From Methylobacter sp. (GTDB lineage Bacteria; Pseudomonadota; Gammaproteobacteria; Methylococcales; Methylomonadaceae), in assembly GCA_028714995.1 (NCBI GenBank), contig JAQTLI010000185.1, positions 1-6,149 of the forward strand: a stretch of DNA of 6,149 nucleotides, read 5' to 3'. Positions 1-4,843 of the stretch are shown here, piece by piece. The notes beneath the pieces are model-generated. The model was not told where the DNA came from. It did not search any database and was given only the letters and a program-made list of their open reading frames with translations. Made by a program: the position numbers and the translations under genes. Positions within the stretch are counted from its first letter, which is position 1. The number at the start of each line of letters is the position of its first letter.

Positions 1-2
1 TT

Positions 3-119
3 GAACGATTTTTTCAAAAATTGAAGAATTTTCGCCGAATTGCAACGCGATATGAGCGATTAGCAAGAAATTATCAGGCCATGCTTAGCCTTGTGTCTAC
101 CGTCATTTGGCTTAATTGA
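3..119 (+). CDS. IS5-family transposase, C-terminal end (5' end outside window)
   Basis: The reading frame starting at base 3 is open from the window edge and codes for the last 38 residues of a protein ending at a TGA at 117-119. The visible residues include FFQKLKNFRRIATRYERLA followed by a hydrophobic tail ending in VIWLN. This matches the C-terminus of IS5-family DDE transposases, where a Glu-Arg pair begins a helix, an RRIATRY-like block follows and the protein ends in a hydrophobic stretch with WL near the stop. The first visible Glu is in the right place to be the catalytic glutamate of the DDE triad, which is an inference because the rest is missing. The frame has no defect in the visible part. 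The right end of the insertion sequence must lie between about 119 and 224. A CTC followed by TAA near 127-132 is a possible end, but this cannot be proved without the left end. Confidence 0.75.
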   Translation, partial: ERFFQKLKNFRRIATRYERLARNYQAMLSLVSTVIWLN

Positions 120-145
120 GAACGCTCTCTAACATCCATTATATT
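116..145 (+). promoter_or_regulatory. Possible hybrid IS/chromosome promoter for uppP
   Basis: TTGAGA at 116-121 (5 of 6 matches to TTGACA) is followed after 18 bases by TATATT at 140-145 (5 of 6 matches to TATAAT). The -35-like hexamer overlaps the transposase stop codon, so it belongs to the insertion sequence, while the -10-like hexamer probably lies beyond the IS end. Outward -35 elements near IS ends that create hybrid promoters are well known. Transcription would start near 152 and give a leader of about 70 bases before uppP. No experimental support is visible, and an independent promoter closer to uppP is not excluded. Confidence 0.4.
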
Positions 146-223
146 AGCAGTAGGCCGATGTCACAGAAAAAACATCTCCTGTCTGCTATTATTACCGCTC
201 ACTTTTCACTAACTGATAAAAAT

Positions 224-1051
224 ATGGATCTTATATTAGCGCTTAAAGCTGTTATCCTCGGCATCGTCGAAGGACTGACCGAGTTTCTGCCGGTTTCCAG
301 CACCGGGCATTTAATTCTGGTCGGCGATTTGCTGAATTTCAACGATGACAAAGGCAAGTTATTTGAAATCGTTATCCAGGTCGGTGCCATTCTGGCAGTC
401 TGCTGGGAATATCGAGCCAAAATAGCTACCGTTATCATGGGCTTGCCCAGCCAGAAATCGGCGCAAAAATTCGCACTGAATCTGGTTATTGCATTTGTGC
501 CATTGGCGAGCCTTGGCCTGCTGTTCGGTAAACACATCAAAGCCGTGCTGTTTAAACCTATTCCGGTGGCCTTGGCGTTTATCGTTGGCGCTTTTGTAAT
601 TATCTGGGCGGAAAAGCGTGAGCATAAAATCCGCATAACCGAAGTCGAGGATTTAAGTCCGCTGGATGCGTTAAAACTCGGTGTCGCACAGGCTTTCGCA
701 TTGATTCCGGGAACTTCACGTTCCGGAGCGACCATCATCGGCGGCTTGTTATTCGGCTTGTCGCGCAAAGCCGCAACCGAATTCTCGTTTTTCCTGGCGA
801 TTCCCACGCTAATTATTGCCAGCATATACGACTTATACAAACATCGTGATTTATTAGACATGGCAACTGATGCGCCCTATTTTGTCGTAGGACTGATCGC
901 GGCATTCATCAGCGCGCTATTGGCAATCAAAGGCTTGCTGCGCTATATCAGCCGCCATGATTTCATTGCTTTCGCCTGGTATCGCATTATCTTTGGCTTA
1001 ATTGTTATCGCCACATCCTACAGCGGTTTGGTGCAGTGGACTGTTGATTAA
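224..1051 (+). CDS. uppP: Undecaprenyl-diphosphatase UppP (BacA family)
   Basis: This integral inner-membrane enzyme dephosphorylates undecaprenyl pyrophosphate to the monophosphate lipid carrier used for peptidoglycan and other envelope polymers. Extra copies give bacitracin resistance. The 275-residue product has the usual family length. The first signature, EGLTE followed by FLPVSSTGH, spans residues 16-29 and supplies the acidic residues (Glu16, Glu20) and His29. The second signature, PGTSRSGAT, is at residues 162-170 and contains the key Arg166. Several hydrophobic segments separate and follow these motifs. The frame stays open upstream to a TTG at 116, but that extension has no family resemblance and overlaps the transposase gene. 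The ATG at 224 starts with MDLILALKAVILG, as UppP proteins normally do. No clear Shine-Dalgarno sequence precedes this ATG; only ACTGATAAAA is seen. The gene is monocistronic here and converges on the acetyltransferase gene. Confidence 0.96.
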   Translation: MDLILALKAVILGIVEGLTEFLPVSSTGHLILVGDLLNFNDDKGKLFEIVIQVGAILAVCWEYRAKIATVIMGLPSQKSAQKFALNLVIAFVPLASLGLLFGKHIKAVLFKPIPVALAFIVGAFVIIWAEKREHKIRITEVEDLSPLDALKLGVAQAFALIPGTSRSGATIIGGLLFGLSRKAATEFSFFLAIPTLIIASIYDLYKHRDLLDMATDAPYFVVGLIAAFISALLAIKGLLRYISRHDFIAFAWYRIIFGLIVIATSYSGLVQWTVD

Positions 1052-1076
1052 CACAACTCTTGCTACTTTGTCAGTC

Positions 1077-1113
1077 TTGTAGGTCAGGCATGCTTTATAT
1101 GCCCGCCCTACAA
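1077..1113. repeat. REP-like imperfect palindrome between convergent genes
   Basis: TTGTAGGTCAGGCAT at 1077-1091 pairs with ATGCCCGCCCTACAA at 1099-1113. The arms are 15 bases with two mismatches, around a 7-base loop. On the minus-strand transcript one mismatch becomes a G-U pair. The core GTAGGTC-GGCAT with ATGCC-CCTAC is reminiscent of extragenic palindromes common in gammaproteobacteria. It sits 26 bases after the uppP stop and ends directly against the stop codon of the convergent acetyltransferase gene. It may protect the 3' end of either transcript or help termination, but no U-run follows the stem on either strand, so it is not a standard intrinsic terminator. Confidence 0.6.
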
Positions 1114-1761
1114 CTAGACCAACGCTTTATCCATAAGAATAATGCCTTGATGACCCTCAATGGAATCAAAGGCATGGCGGCCTTGAAAGGTGAAGGTTTT
1201 ATAAGGGATTTCAAAACAATCCACAAAACCGGATTGCCTGAAAATGTTTTGCGAAACTATCCCTGTTGCTTCTACGATGCCTGTTTTATAACCTTTCCCG
1301 ACACCATTCTCTAAACAGATTCGTACCACATTTCTCGCTACATTTTTACCTGTTTGTCGATGGTCTACCGCAAGCAGGAAGAAGTGAAGATATTCGCCCT
1401 TGGGTAAAATCCCTCCCTGCATGTATTGGGTATCCAGCTCATCCAAAATCGCCCATACAGGCTCGAAGTTGTCGCCAAGGCGCCGGATTTCTTCCGGTGG
1501 CTCACTAGCAAAATCATCCGAAATCATCGCGCCGATAATTTGGTTAGTTTCCTGATCTCTGGCAATCACGGTCAATTCATCCTGCACCGCCTTAGGCCCC
1601 AGCAGCCTTACAAATTCAGCAAAATCTTCTGAAGAAATACCTAAGGCAGAGGTAACTGGTTCATAGCGAGCAAATGCCTTACCCGTCATCATTGCCATTT
1701 CATCGAGTTCACTGATATTAAATAGTTCGTATTGCACACCTTCTGCTTTGTTCAAGACCAT
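1114..1761 (-). CDS. GNAT-family N-acetyltransferase
   Basis: The 215-residue product looks like a soluble GNAT acetyltransferase, which would move an acetyl group from acetyl-CoA to an amine; the acceptor cannot be told. An N-terminal helix region contains FARYEPVTSALG (residues 30-41), which resembles the F-x-x-x-EP-x-(T/N)-x-x-LG block of arylalkylamine-type acetyltransferases. A core strand FFLLAVDHRQTGKNVA (127-142) takes the place of motif A, with the usual R/Q-x-x-G-x-G/A acetyl-CoA loop represented by the degenerate RQTGKN. The following EATGIVSQNIFRQSGF (164-179) is the typical motif-B segment before the last strands. An in-frame ATG at 1797 overlaps the upstream gene's stop as ATGA, but it has no ribosome site. 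The ATG at 1761 has AAGGAG eight bases upstream and is preferred. The gene probably shares a transcript with the secreted propeller gene, 32 bases upstream. Confidence 0.8.
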   Translation of the reverse strand: MVLNKAEGVQYELFNISELDEMAMMTGKAFARYEPVTSALGISSEDFAEFVRLLGPKAVQDELTVIARDQETNQIIGAMISDDFASEPPEEIRRLGDNFEPVWAILDELDTQYMQGGILPKGEYLHFFLLAVDHRQTGKNVARNVVRICLENGVGKGYKTGIVEATGIVSQNIFRQSGFVDCFEIPYKTFTFQGRHAFDSIEGHQGIILMDKALV

Positions 1762-1769
1762 TGCTGTTT

Positions 1770-1775
1770 CTCCTT
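1770..1775 (-). promoter_or_regulatory. Shine-Dalgarno site deciding the acetyltransferase start
   Basis: AAGGAG on the minus strand lies eight bases before the ATG at 1761. The other candidate start at 1797 has only GCTGATCATTT before it. This favours the shorter 215-residue protein. Confidence 0.7.
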
Positions 1776-1793
1776 GTGTCTCTTGCCGAAACT

Positions 1794-2627
1794 TCATAAA
1801 TGATCAGCACACAGATCACGCGAGATCATGCCCCACATGCCATCGGTATCGGGTATGAGCGCGATGAGCTTGCCTTTGCCTTTGTGCTTGTTGATCTTGA
1901 TCAGCCTGGGTTGGCCGTTCCCGTCCGCCACACCTAAAAGCTCACCCTGGGGACCGACAGCCAGGCCGAATACCTGCTTGAAGCCGATGTCGCCCATGAT
2001 CTCGGCCTGACCCGAATTCTGGTCGATCTGGACTAGCAAGTCGGTCGCTTCCCCAAGCGTGTTAAGCCGCTTCGCGGTGCCGAACAATGTTCCGTCCGGC
2101 ATGAAAACCAGGTCGCCCGATGAACCGAGATCATTTCCGTAAACACCTATCTTGGTACCTTTTCCGGTTTCAGTATCAATCGTGAGTAGCTCGCCGTCCC
2201 GCGTCGCGGCGTATAACTGGCCATCAGCGCTTGCAGCCAGGGCATTAATCCAGCGATCCTCGCTCAAATACGCCTCACCAATAATATCGCCGACAAAGTC
2301 AGCTTTTTTGGTAACCGTATTGATGATGACCAGGCGGGTGAACGTCACGCCGAAGAGTTTGCCATCAGGAAGAAACGTGATGTCAGTGATTTCCTTGATG
2401 CCGGTTTCGCCTAAGTCCAAAGGGTAGGCAAGCTCAGGTTTTTTGAGGTAAAGGTTGAGAACATAAAGATTGCTGGATTCATCGCTTTTGCCATGATCGT
2501 TGGCATAAAGGACGTAACCGCTGCCTTTTTTGCAGACGGTCGCTTCGGCACCAAAACTGATGCTTGTTGCCTGAATAAACAGGCATGATCCCAACATGAT
2601 TCTAATTATGGCTTTTAAATTGAACAC
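1794..2627 (-). CDS. Secreted beta-propeller-like protein of unknown function
   Basis: The 277-residue product starts at a GTG at 2627 with AAAGGAGA a few bases upstream, an excellent ribosome site. Residues 1-27 look like a Sec signal peptide ending near SISFGA. A lipobox-like LGSC at residues 12-15 is probably fortuitous because the hydrophobic stretch before it is short and broken by Arg9. The mature part is built from repeats of the form hydrophobic-PDG-x-LFG followed by I-D-x-x-x-G. PDG or DGQ turns occur near residues 88, 135, 178 and 228, and the IDTETGKG and IDQNSGQA turns at 150-157 and 201-208. This is the pattern of a beta-propeller of about five blades, as in WD40-like or YncE-like envelope proteins. 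Cys32 and Cys273 lie at opposite ends of the mature chain and could form a disulfide that closes the ring. No catalytic residues are recognised. The substrate and partner are unknown. It probably forms an operon with the acetyltransferase gene downstream. Confidence 0.8.
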   Translation of the reverse strand: MFNLKAIIRIMLGSCLFIQATSISFGAEATVCKKGSGYVLYANDHGKSDESSNLYVLNLYLKKPELAYPLDLGETGIKEITDITFLPDGKLFGVTFTRLVIINTVTKKADFVGDIIGEAYLSEDRWINALAASADGQLYAATRDGELLTIDTETGKGTKIGVYGNDLGSSGDLVFMPDGTLFGTAKRLNTLGEATDLLVQIDQNSGQAEIMGDIGFKQVFGLAVGPQGELLGVADGNGQPRLIKINKHKGKGKLIALIPDTDGMWGMISRDLCADHL

Positions 2628-2742
2628 TGGTATCTCCTTTACATAAGTCTAAAAGGTCAATGCAATCGGTGAATAATAGTCTAGTATTTTAGTTAAGCGG
2701 ATAGCAAGTGAATGTCTTGCAAGCGCATTGCGTCATTGCAGT

Positions 2743-2960
2743 TTAGTCCGGGTTTATCGCACTGGATTCCATGAACATGATTCCCCAAAGCCTGCCCAAA
2801 TCCTGAAAACCATACCCATACTTAAATCCATAGTCTTGTGGGTCATTATAGGTTGAGCCGGGGGCGGCAATCGGAAGATGGGGGGTCTGGTCTTGCAAAA
2901 AAGTATTATTAGTGACGTTGTAATAAGAAATAAGATTGAACGCAAAAGTCTATGCGGCAT
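2743..2960 (-). pseudogene. Small membrane-anchored or secreted protein gene, apparently frameshifted at a T6 run
   Basis: An ATG at 2960 with a modest ribosome site (CAGG seven bases upstream) opens a frame whose first 21 residues, MPHRLLRSILFLITTSLIILF, are Arg-rich then hydrophobic, like a signal peptide or anchor. That frame then runs into low-quality sequence and stops at 2754. After the run of six A (plus strand 2897-2902) the -1 frame instead gives a coherent polar tail rich in Tyr, Gly and Asp, including QDYGFKYGYGFQDLGRLWG and ending MESSAINPD before a TAA at 2743-2745. Adding one base to the run would give one 72-residue protein. The explanation may be a real one-base deletion, a sequencing error in a homopolymer or transcriptional slippage. 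No family is recognised, and the pairing of the two halves is an inference from their appearance. Confidence 0.35.
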
Positions 2961-2969
2961 TGCAAGACC
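2889..2969. repeat. 10-bp inverted repeat over the small gene's start and its frameshift point
   Basis: GGTCTTGCAA at 2889-2898 is exactly inverted as TTGCAAGACC at 2960-2969. A third copy of nine of these bases (GTCTTGCAA) is at 2714-2722, just downstream of the small gene's stop. In the minus-strand transcript the 2960-2969 copy covers the space between the ribosome site and the ATG, and the 2889-2898 copy starts immediately after the T-run. Pairing of the two would hide the start codon region. A function is only inferred. Confidence 0.45.
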
Positions 2970-3018
2970 TGATCTTTTCTTTCGGTTTAGATTATCCAAA
3001 AAATCATAAATTACATAC

Positions 3019-3594
3019 TCAAGGCGCCGTCAACGCCGATTGAAGCAGATTCGCTGTCATCTGTCCGCTGGTATTTTTGACGTAATCAACGACTACCGGA
3101 ATAAACTGGTTGACCATACTCGGCGACAGATTCAACTGCTGGAATGAGGATGCCAGCGATGTCATAGTGTTGATAGTACTACCTACACCGCCCAGCACTG
3201 AAGTGGCTCCGGATAAAGGTTGGCTGACTTGCGGAGCTGCGCCCAGCATTTCGGACATGCCGGGAATGGATTGAGACAAGCTCGTGAAGGCTTGCTGCGC
3301 CATGCTTGCTTTGGCGGCCTGAAAAATTGCCCCAGCACCACCGAGCGCTTGTTGCTGAGTCACCCCTAGTTGACTAACCAGAACATTGGCCAAACTGGCT
3401 TGGCTTGCCGGTACTCCAGCCGCGGTGGTCTTACCGGCCTCAATGACAGCCCTTCCTGTTTGCGCGGTTCGCCCTACTGTAGCCAAACCGCTATCGACAG
3501 TACCGAGAACGTTCCCACCGCCGGTGCCGGCACAGCCGACAGAAACAATGGAAATCAACAATGGCGCGATTTTCATACGGTTTAAACTTTTCAT
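3019..3594 (-). CDS. DUF2780 family lipoprotein (VcgC/VcgE-like)
   Basis: The 191-residue product begins with MKSLNR and a hydrophobic stretch ending in SVGC at residues 18-21. This looks like a lipoprotein signal with Cys21 as the lipidated residue, although Ser at -3 is less common than Leu. A flexible Gly/Ala/Thr-rich segment follows (22-65). The C-terminal part from about residue 67 resembles DUF2780, with VLVSQLGVTQQQALGGAG (71-88), a PGMSEMLG block (111-118), a Gly-rich centre and a final helix pair containing NQFIPVVVDYVK (162-173). The role of this family is unknown; an envelope location is inferred from the lipobox. The frame extends 13 residues upstream to 3633, but the ATG at 3594 has AAGGAG at the ideal distance of six bases. 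The gene is the first of the minus-strand group; a gap of almost 400 bases separates it from the propeller gene, so co-transcription is uncertain. Confidence 0.8.
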   Translation of the reverse strand: MKSLNRMKIAPLLISIVSVGCAGTGGGNVLGTVDSGLATVGRTAQTGRAVIEAGKTTAAGVPASQASLANVLVSQLGVTQQQALGGAGAIFQAAKASMAQQAFTSLSQSIPGMSEMLGAAPQVSQPLSGATSVLGGVGSTINTMTSLASSFQQLNLSPSMVNQFIPVVVDYVKNTSGQMTANLLQSALTAP

Positions 3595-3600
3595 GACGAA

Positions 3601-3606
3601 CTCCTT
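3601..3606 (-). promoter_or_regulatory. Shine-Dalgarno site deciding the DUF2780 gene start
   Basis: AAGGAG on the minus strand lies six bases before the ATG at 3594. It lies inside the longer alternative frame that begins at 3633, which argues against that start. Confidence 0.8.
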
Positions 3607-3612
3607 AAAGGT

Positions 3613-3687
3613 CGGCTCAACACATTCGGTCAATCTTTATATACCGTTAGCTCAAAAATGTTTTGAGCCGTCAAATCCCGACCGAAT
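3613..3687 (-). promoter_or_regulatory. Leader of the DUF2780 gene with crossing inverted repeats and a competing hairpin
   Basis: Three inverted pairs lie in 75 bases. GCTCAAAA at 3650-3657 pairs with TTTTGAGC at 3661-3668 around ATG, a tight 8-bp hairpin. CGGCTCAA at 3613-3620 pairs with TTGAGCCG at 3663-3670, and ATTCGGT at 3624-3630 pairs with ACCGAAT at 3681-3687. The last two pairs cross each other, as in an RNA pseudoknot, and the second shares bases with the hairpin, so they exclude each other. The 3613-3620 copy is only a few bases upstream of the ribosome site. The same repeats could instead be operator sites on DNA. No convincing sigma-70 promoter with correct spacing was found; TATATA at 3638-3643 has no good -35 partner, and TTGACG at 3669-3674 is too far away. 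Confidence 0.4.
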
Positions 3688-4013
3688 TGAAAATAACGAA
3701 ATAAAATCTTTAAAATCTAATTCACTGCATCCGGCATAAATCGGGCACCTGCTTTGAAATAGTCTCGAACGGGGGGAATCGAAATCCGTCATCGCACGAC
3801 AGTATATTGACAGTTGCTTATAAAAAGGCCTAACACGCCAGTTACTCTGCTGATGTTAAACTCATTATTGGCAAAAGAACAGGGTCAACTCATTCATATC
3901 CAGTCTGGAATAATTGGGGGGTCAGAAAATGCCCCCTGTGCTGAGAAGGTTGCATATTGCCATTCTGACAATATGCAACCTGTATTCTTGCAGGGCAATG
4001 GTGATGTCCTTAG
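3688..4013. other. Intergenic stretch without a convincing gene
   Basis: This stretch has an AT-rich part next to the DUF2780 leader (3688-3725), which may contain its promoter. A TTGACA at 3806-3811 on the plus strand has no good -10 at the right distance. A plus-strand frame from ATG 3853 to TAA 4029 would give 58 residues, but it has no ribosome site, no recognised family, contains the palindrome at 3947-3981 and takes its stop codon from the MITE that follows. It may be the remnant of a gene cut by that insertion. A short G5/C5 hairpin is possible at 3917-3936. Confidence 0.5.
3947..3981. repeat. Perfect 13-bp palindrome with 9-base loop
   Basis: AGGTTGCATATTG at 3947-3959 is exactly inverted as CAATATGCAACCT at 3969-3981, with CCATTCTGA between them. 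Weaker outer pairing continues with TGCCC at 3930-3934 and GGGCA at 3993-3997, giving a long imperfect hairpin of about 68 bases. No T-run follows on either strand, so a plain intrinsic terminator is unlikely. It may be a protein-binding site, the remains of a mobile element end or a structured RNA. Confidence 0.7.
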
Positions 4014-4123
4014 GGAAGCGCTGATTTAACCCTTCGACAGGCTAGGTTAAACCGTAAGCTTTAGGTTTTTCCGCCGGAGGGTTCAGAAGAGCCTTGTCGA
4101 ACCCTGTATTATTCAGCGCTTCC
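4014..4123. mobile_element. MITE-like element with IS5-type ends
   Basis: The terminal inverted repeats GGAAGCGCTGA (4014-4024) and TCAGCGCTTCC (4113-4123) are perfect over 11 bases, and weaker pairing continues inward through CCCTTCGACAGGCT and AGCCTTGTCGAACCC. The ends resemble those of IS5 itself (GGAAGGTGCGAATAAG, from memory). The flanks TTAG (4010-4013) and TTAA (4124-4127) both fit the YTAR target of that group, as a 4-bp duplication with one later change. The 110-bp interior has no coding capacity. It would need a transposase supplied from elsewhere. The right end touches the stop codon of the cysZ-like gene, so the element forms its 3' untranslated region. Confidence 0.65.
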
Positions 4124-4843
4124 TTAACCCTGCTTTATCTCATTAAGGTAAATAGTCGCGCCAATGACCGCAGCCGGAGCGACTATGATATTCAGCACCG
4201 GAATGGTAAGCCCCATCACTGCTACTCCGCCAAAACTTAATGCGCCCAGCCTTACGCTTTTAACCAGTTGGTGTTGTTCTGCGAACAACACGCCTTCGTT
4301 TTCAAGTGGATAAGCCATGTATTCCAGCGCCATGCCCCACGCCCCAAACAGCACCCATAAAAAAGGTGCAACCACGTTGATGCCGGGAATAATCGACAGT
4401 ATCAACAACGGCAAGGCTCTGGTCGCCAGATAGCCGGCGCGTTTGAGTTCTGCGCCAATGACTTTGGCCAAAGGCTGTTCGGCACTTGGCTGAGTCTGTC
4501 CGCTTATCATGGCCTTTGTTTTTGCCGCTAATTTTCCGTAAAACGGTGCGCTAATCAAATTAGCCACCACGGTAAAGGTGAAAAAACCGACGATAAAAAA
4601 ACTGATGAAAAATAACGGCCACAACACCCAGCTCAGCCATTGCAACCAACTGGGGATGAATTGAGCTATCAAATCCGAAATATAAAAATAGCCTAGCATT
4701 AAGGCGATGCTATACAAGATCACGTTAATCAAAACCGGAATCATGATGAACGCACGTAATTCCGGGCTGCCCAGTAGTTTTAGGCCTTTAAACAGATAGC
4801 CCACCGCTAATACCGGGTTATTGCCTTTTTTATCAAATAACAT
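4124..4843 (-). CDS. cysZ: CysZ-like membrane protein (EI24/CysZ family, putative sulfate uptake)
   Basis: The 239-residue product matches the CysZ/EI24 family of inner-membrane proteins; E. coli CysZ mediates sulfate entry for cysteine synthesis. Visible features are an N-terminal amphipathic part with GYLFKGLKLL (15-24), long hydrophobic segments at about 32-55 and 68-98, the conserved block NLISAPFYGKLAAK (95-108), a polar loop with AELKRAGY (131-138), a hydrophobic hairpin at about 143-175, and a final hydrophobic stretch from 202 to about 232 with PVLNIIVAPAAVIGAT. The length is close to that of family members. The ATG at 4843 has GAGAGG upstream and lies inside the last codons of mtnA, overlapping it by 11 bases, so translation is probably coupled. 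Sulfate as the substrate is inferred from the family and agrees with the sulfur-salvage context. The TAA stop lies in the target duplication of the MITE. Confidence 0.85.
   Translation of the reverse strand: MLFDKKGNNPVLAVGYLFKGLKLLGSPELRAFIMIPVLINVILYSIALMLGYFYISDLIAQFIPSWLQWLSWVLWPLFFISFFIVGFFTFTVVANLISAPFYGKLAAKTKAMISGQTQPSAEQPLAKVIGAELKRAGYLATRALPLLILSIIPGINVVAPFLWVLFGAWGMALEYMAYPLENEGVLFAEQHQLVKSVRLGALSFGGVAVMGLTIPVLNIIVAPAAVIGATIYLNEIKQG

Noticed and set aside
12..15. TTCAA-AAA-TTGAA short palindrome (13-25) near the window start
   Set aside because: It lies within the transposase coding frame, has 5-bp arms and is expected by chance in AT-rich sequence.
116..223. In-frame extension of uppP to a TTG at 116
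   Set aside because: The extra 36 residues do not resemble UppP, overlap the transposase end and have no ribosome site. Family members start at the MDLILALKAV segment.
199..861. Long minus-strand open frame opposite uppP
   Set aside because: It is the antisense shadow of a clear uppP gene, with no recognisable domain and low-complexity Ser/Asn/Arg composition.
2754..2999. 81-residue minus-strand frame from a TTG at 2999
   Set aside because: Only its hydrophobic N-terminal part looks protein-like. After the T6 run the -1 frame is clearly better, so it is reported as one frameshifted gene instead.
3764..3800. tRNA T-arm-like sequence (TTCGATTCC on the minus strand)
   Set aside because: The flanking bases do not form a T-stem, and no anticodon or acceptor arm can be built around it.
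3853..4029. 58-residue plus-strand frame in the intergenic region
   Set aside because: It has no ribosome site, no known family and a long palindrome inside, and its stop comes from the MITE. At best it is a remnant.
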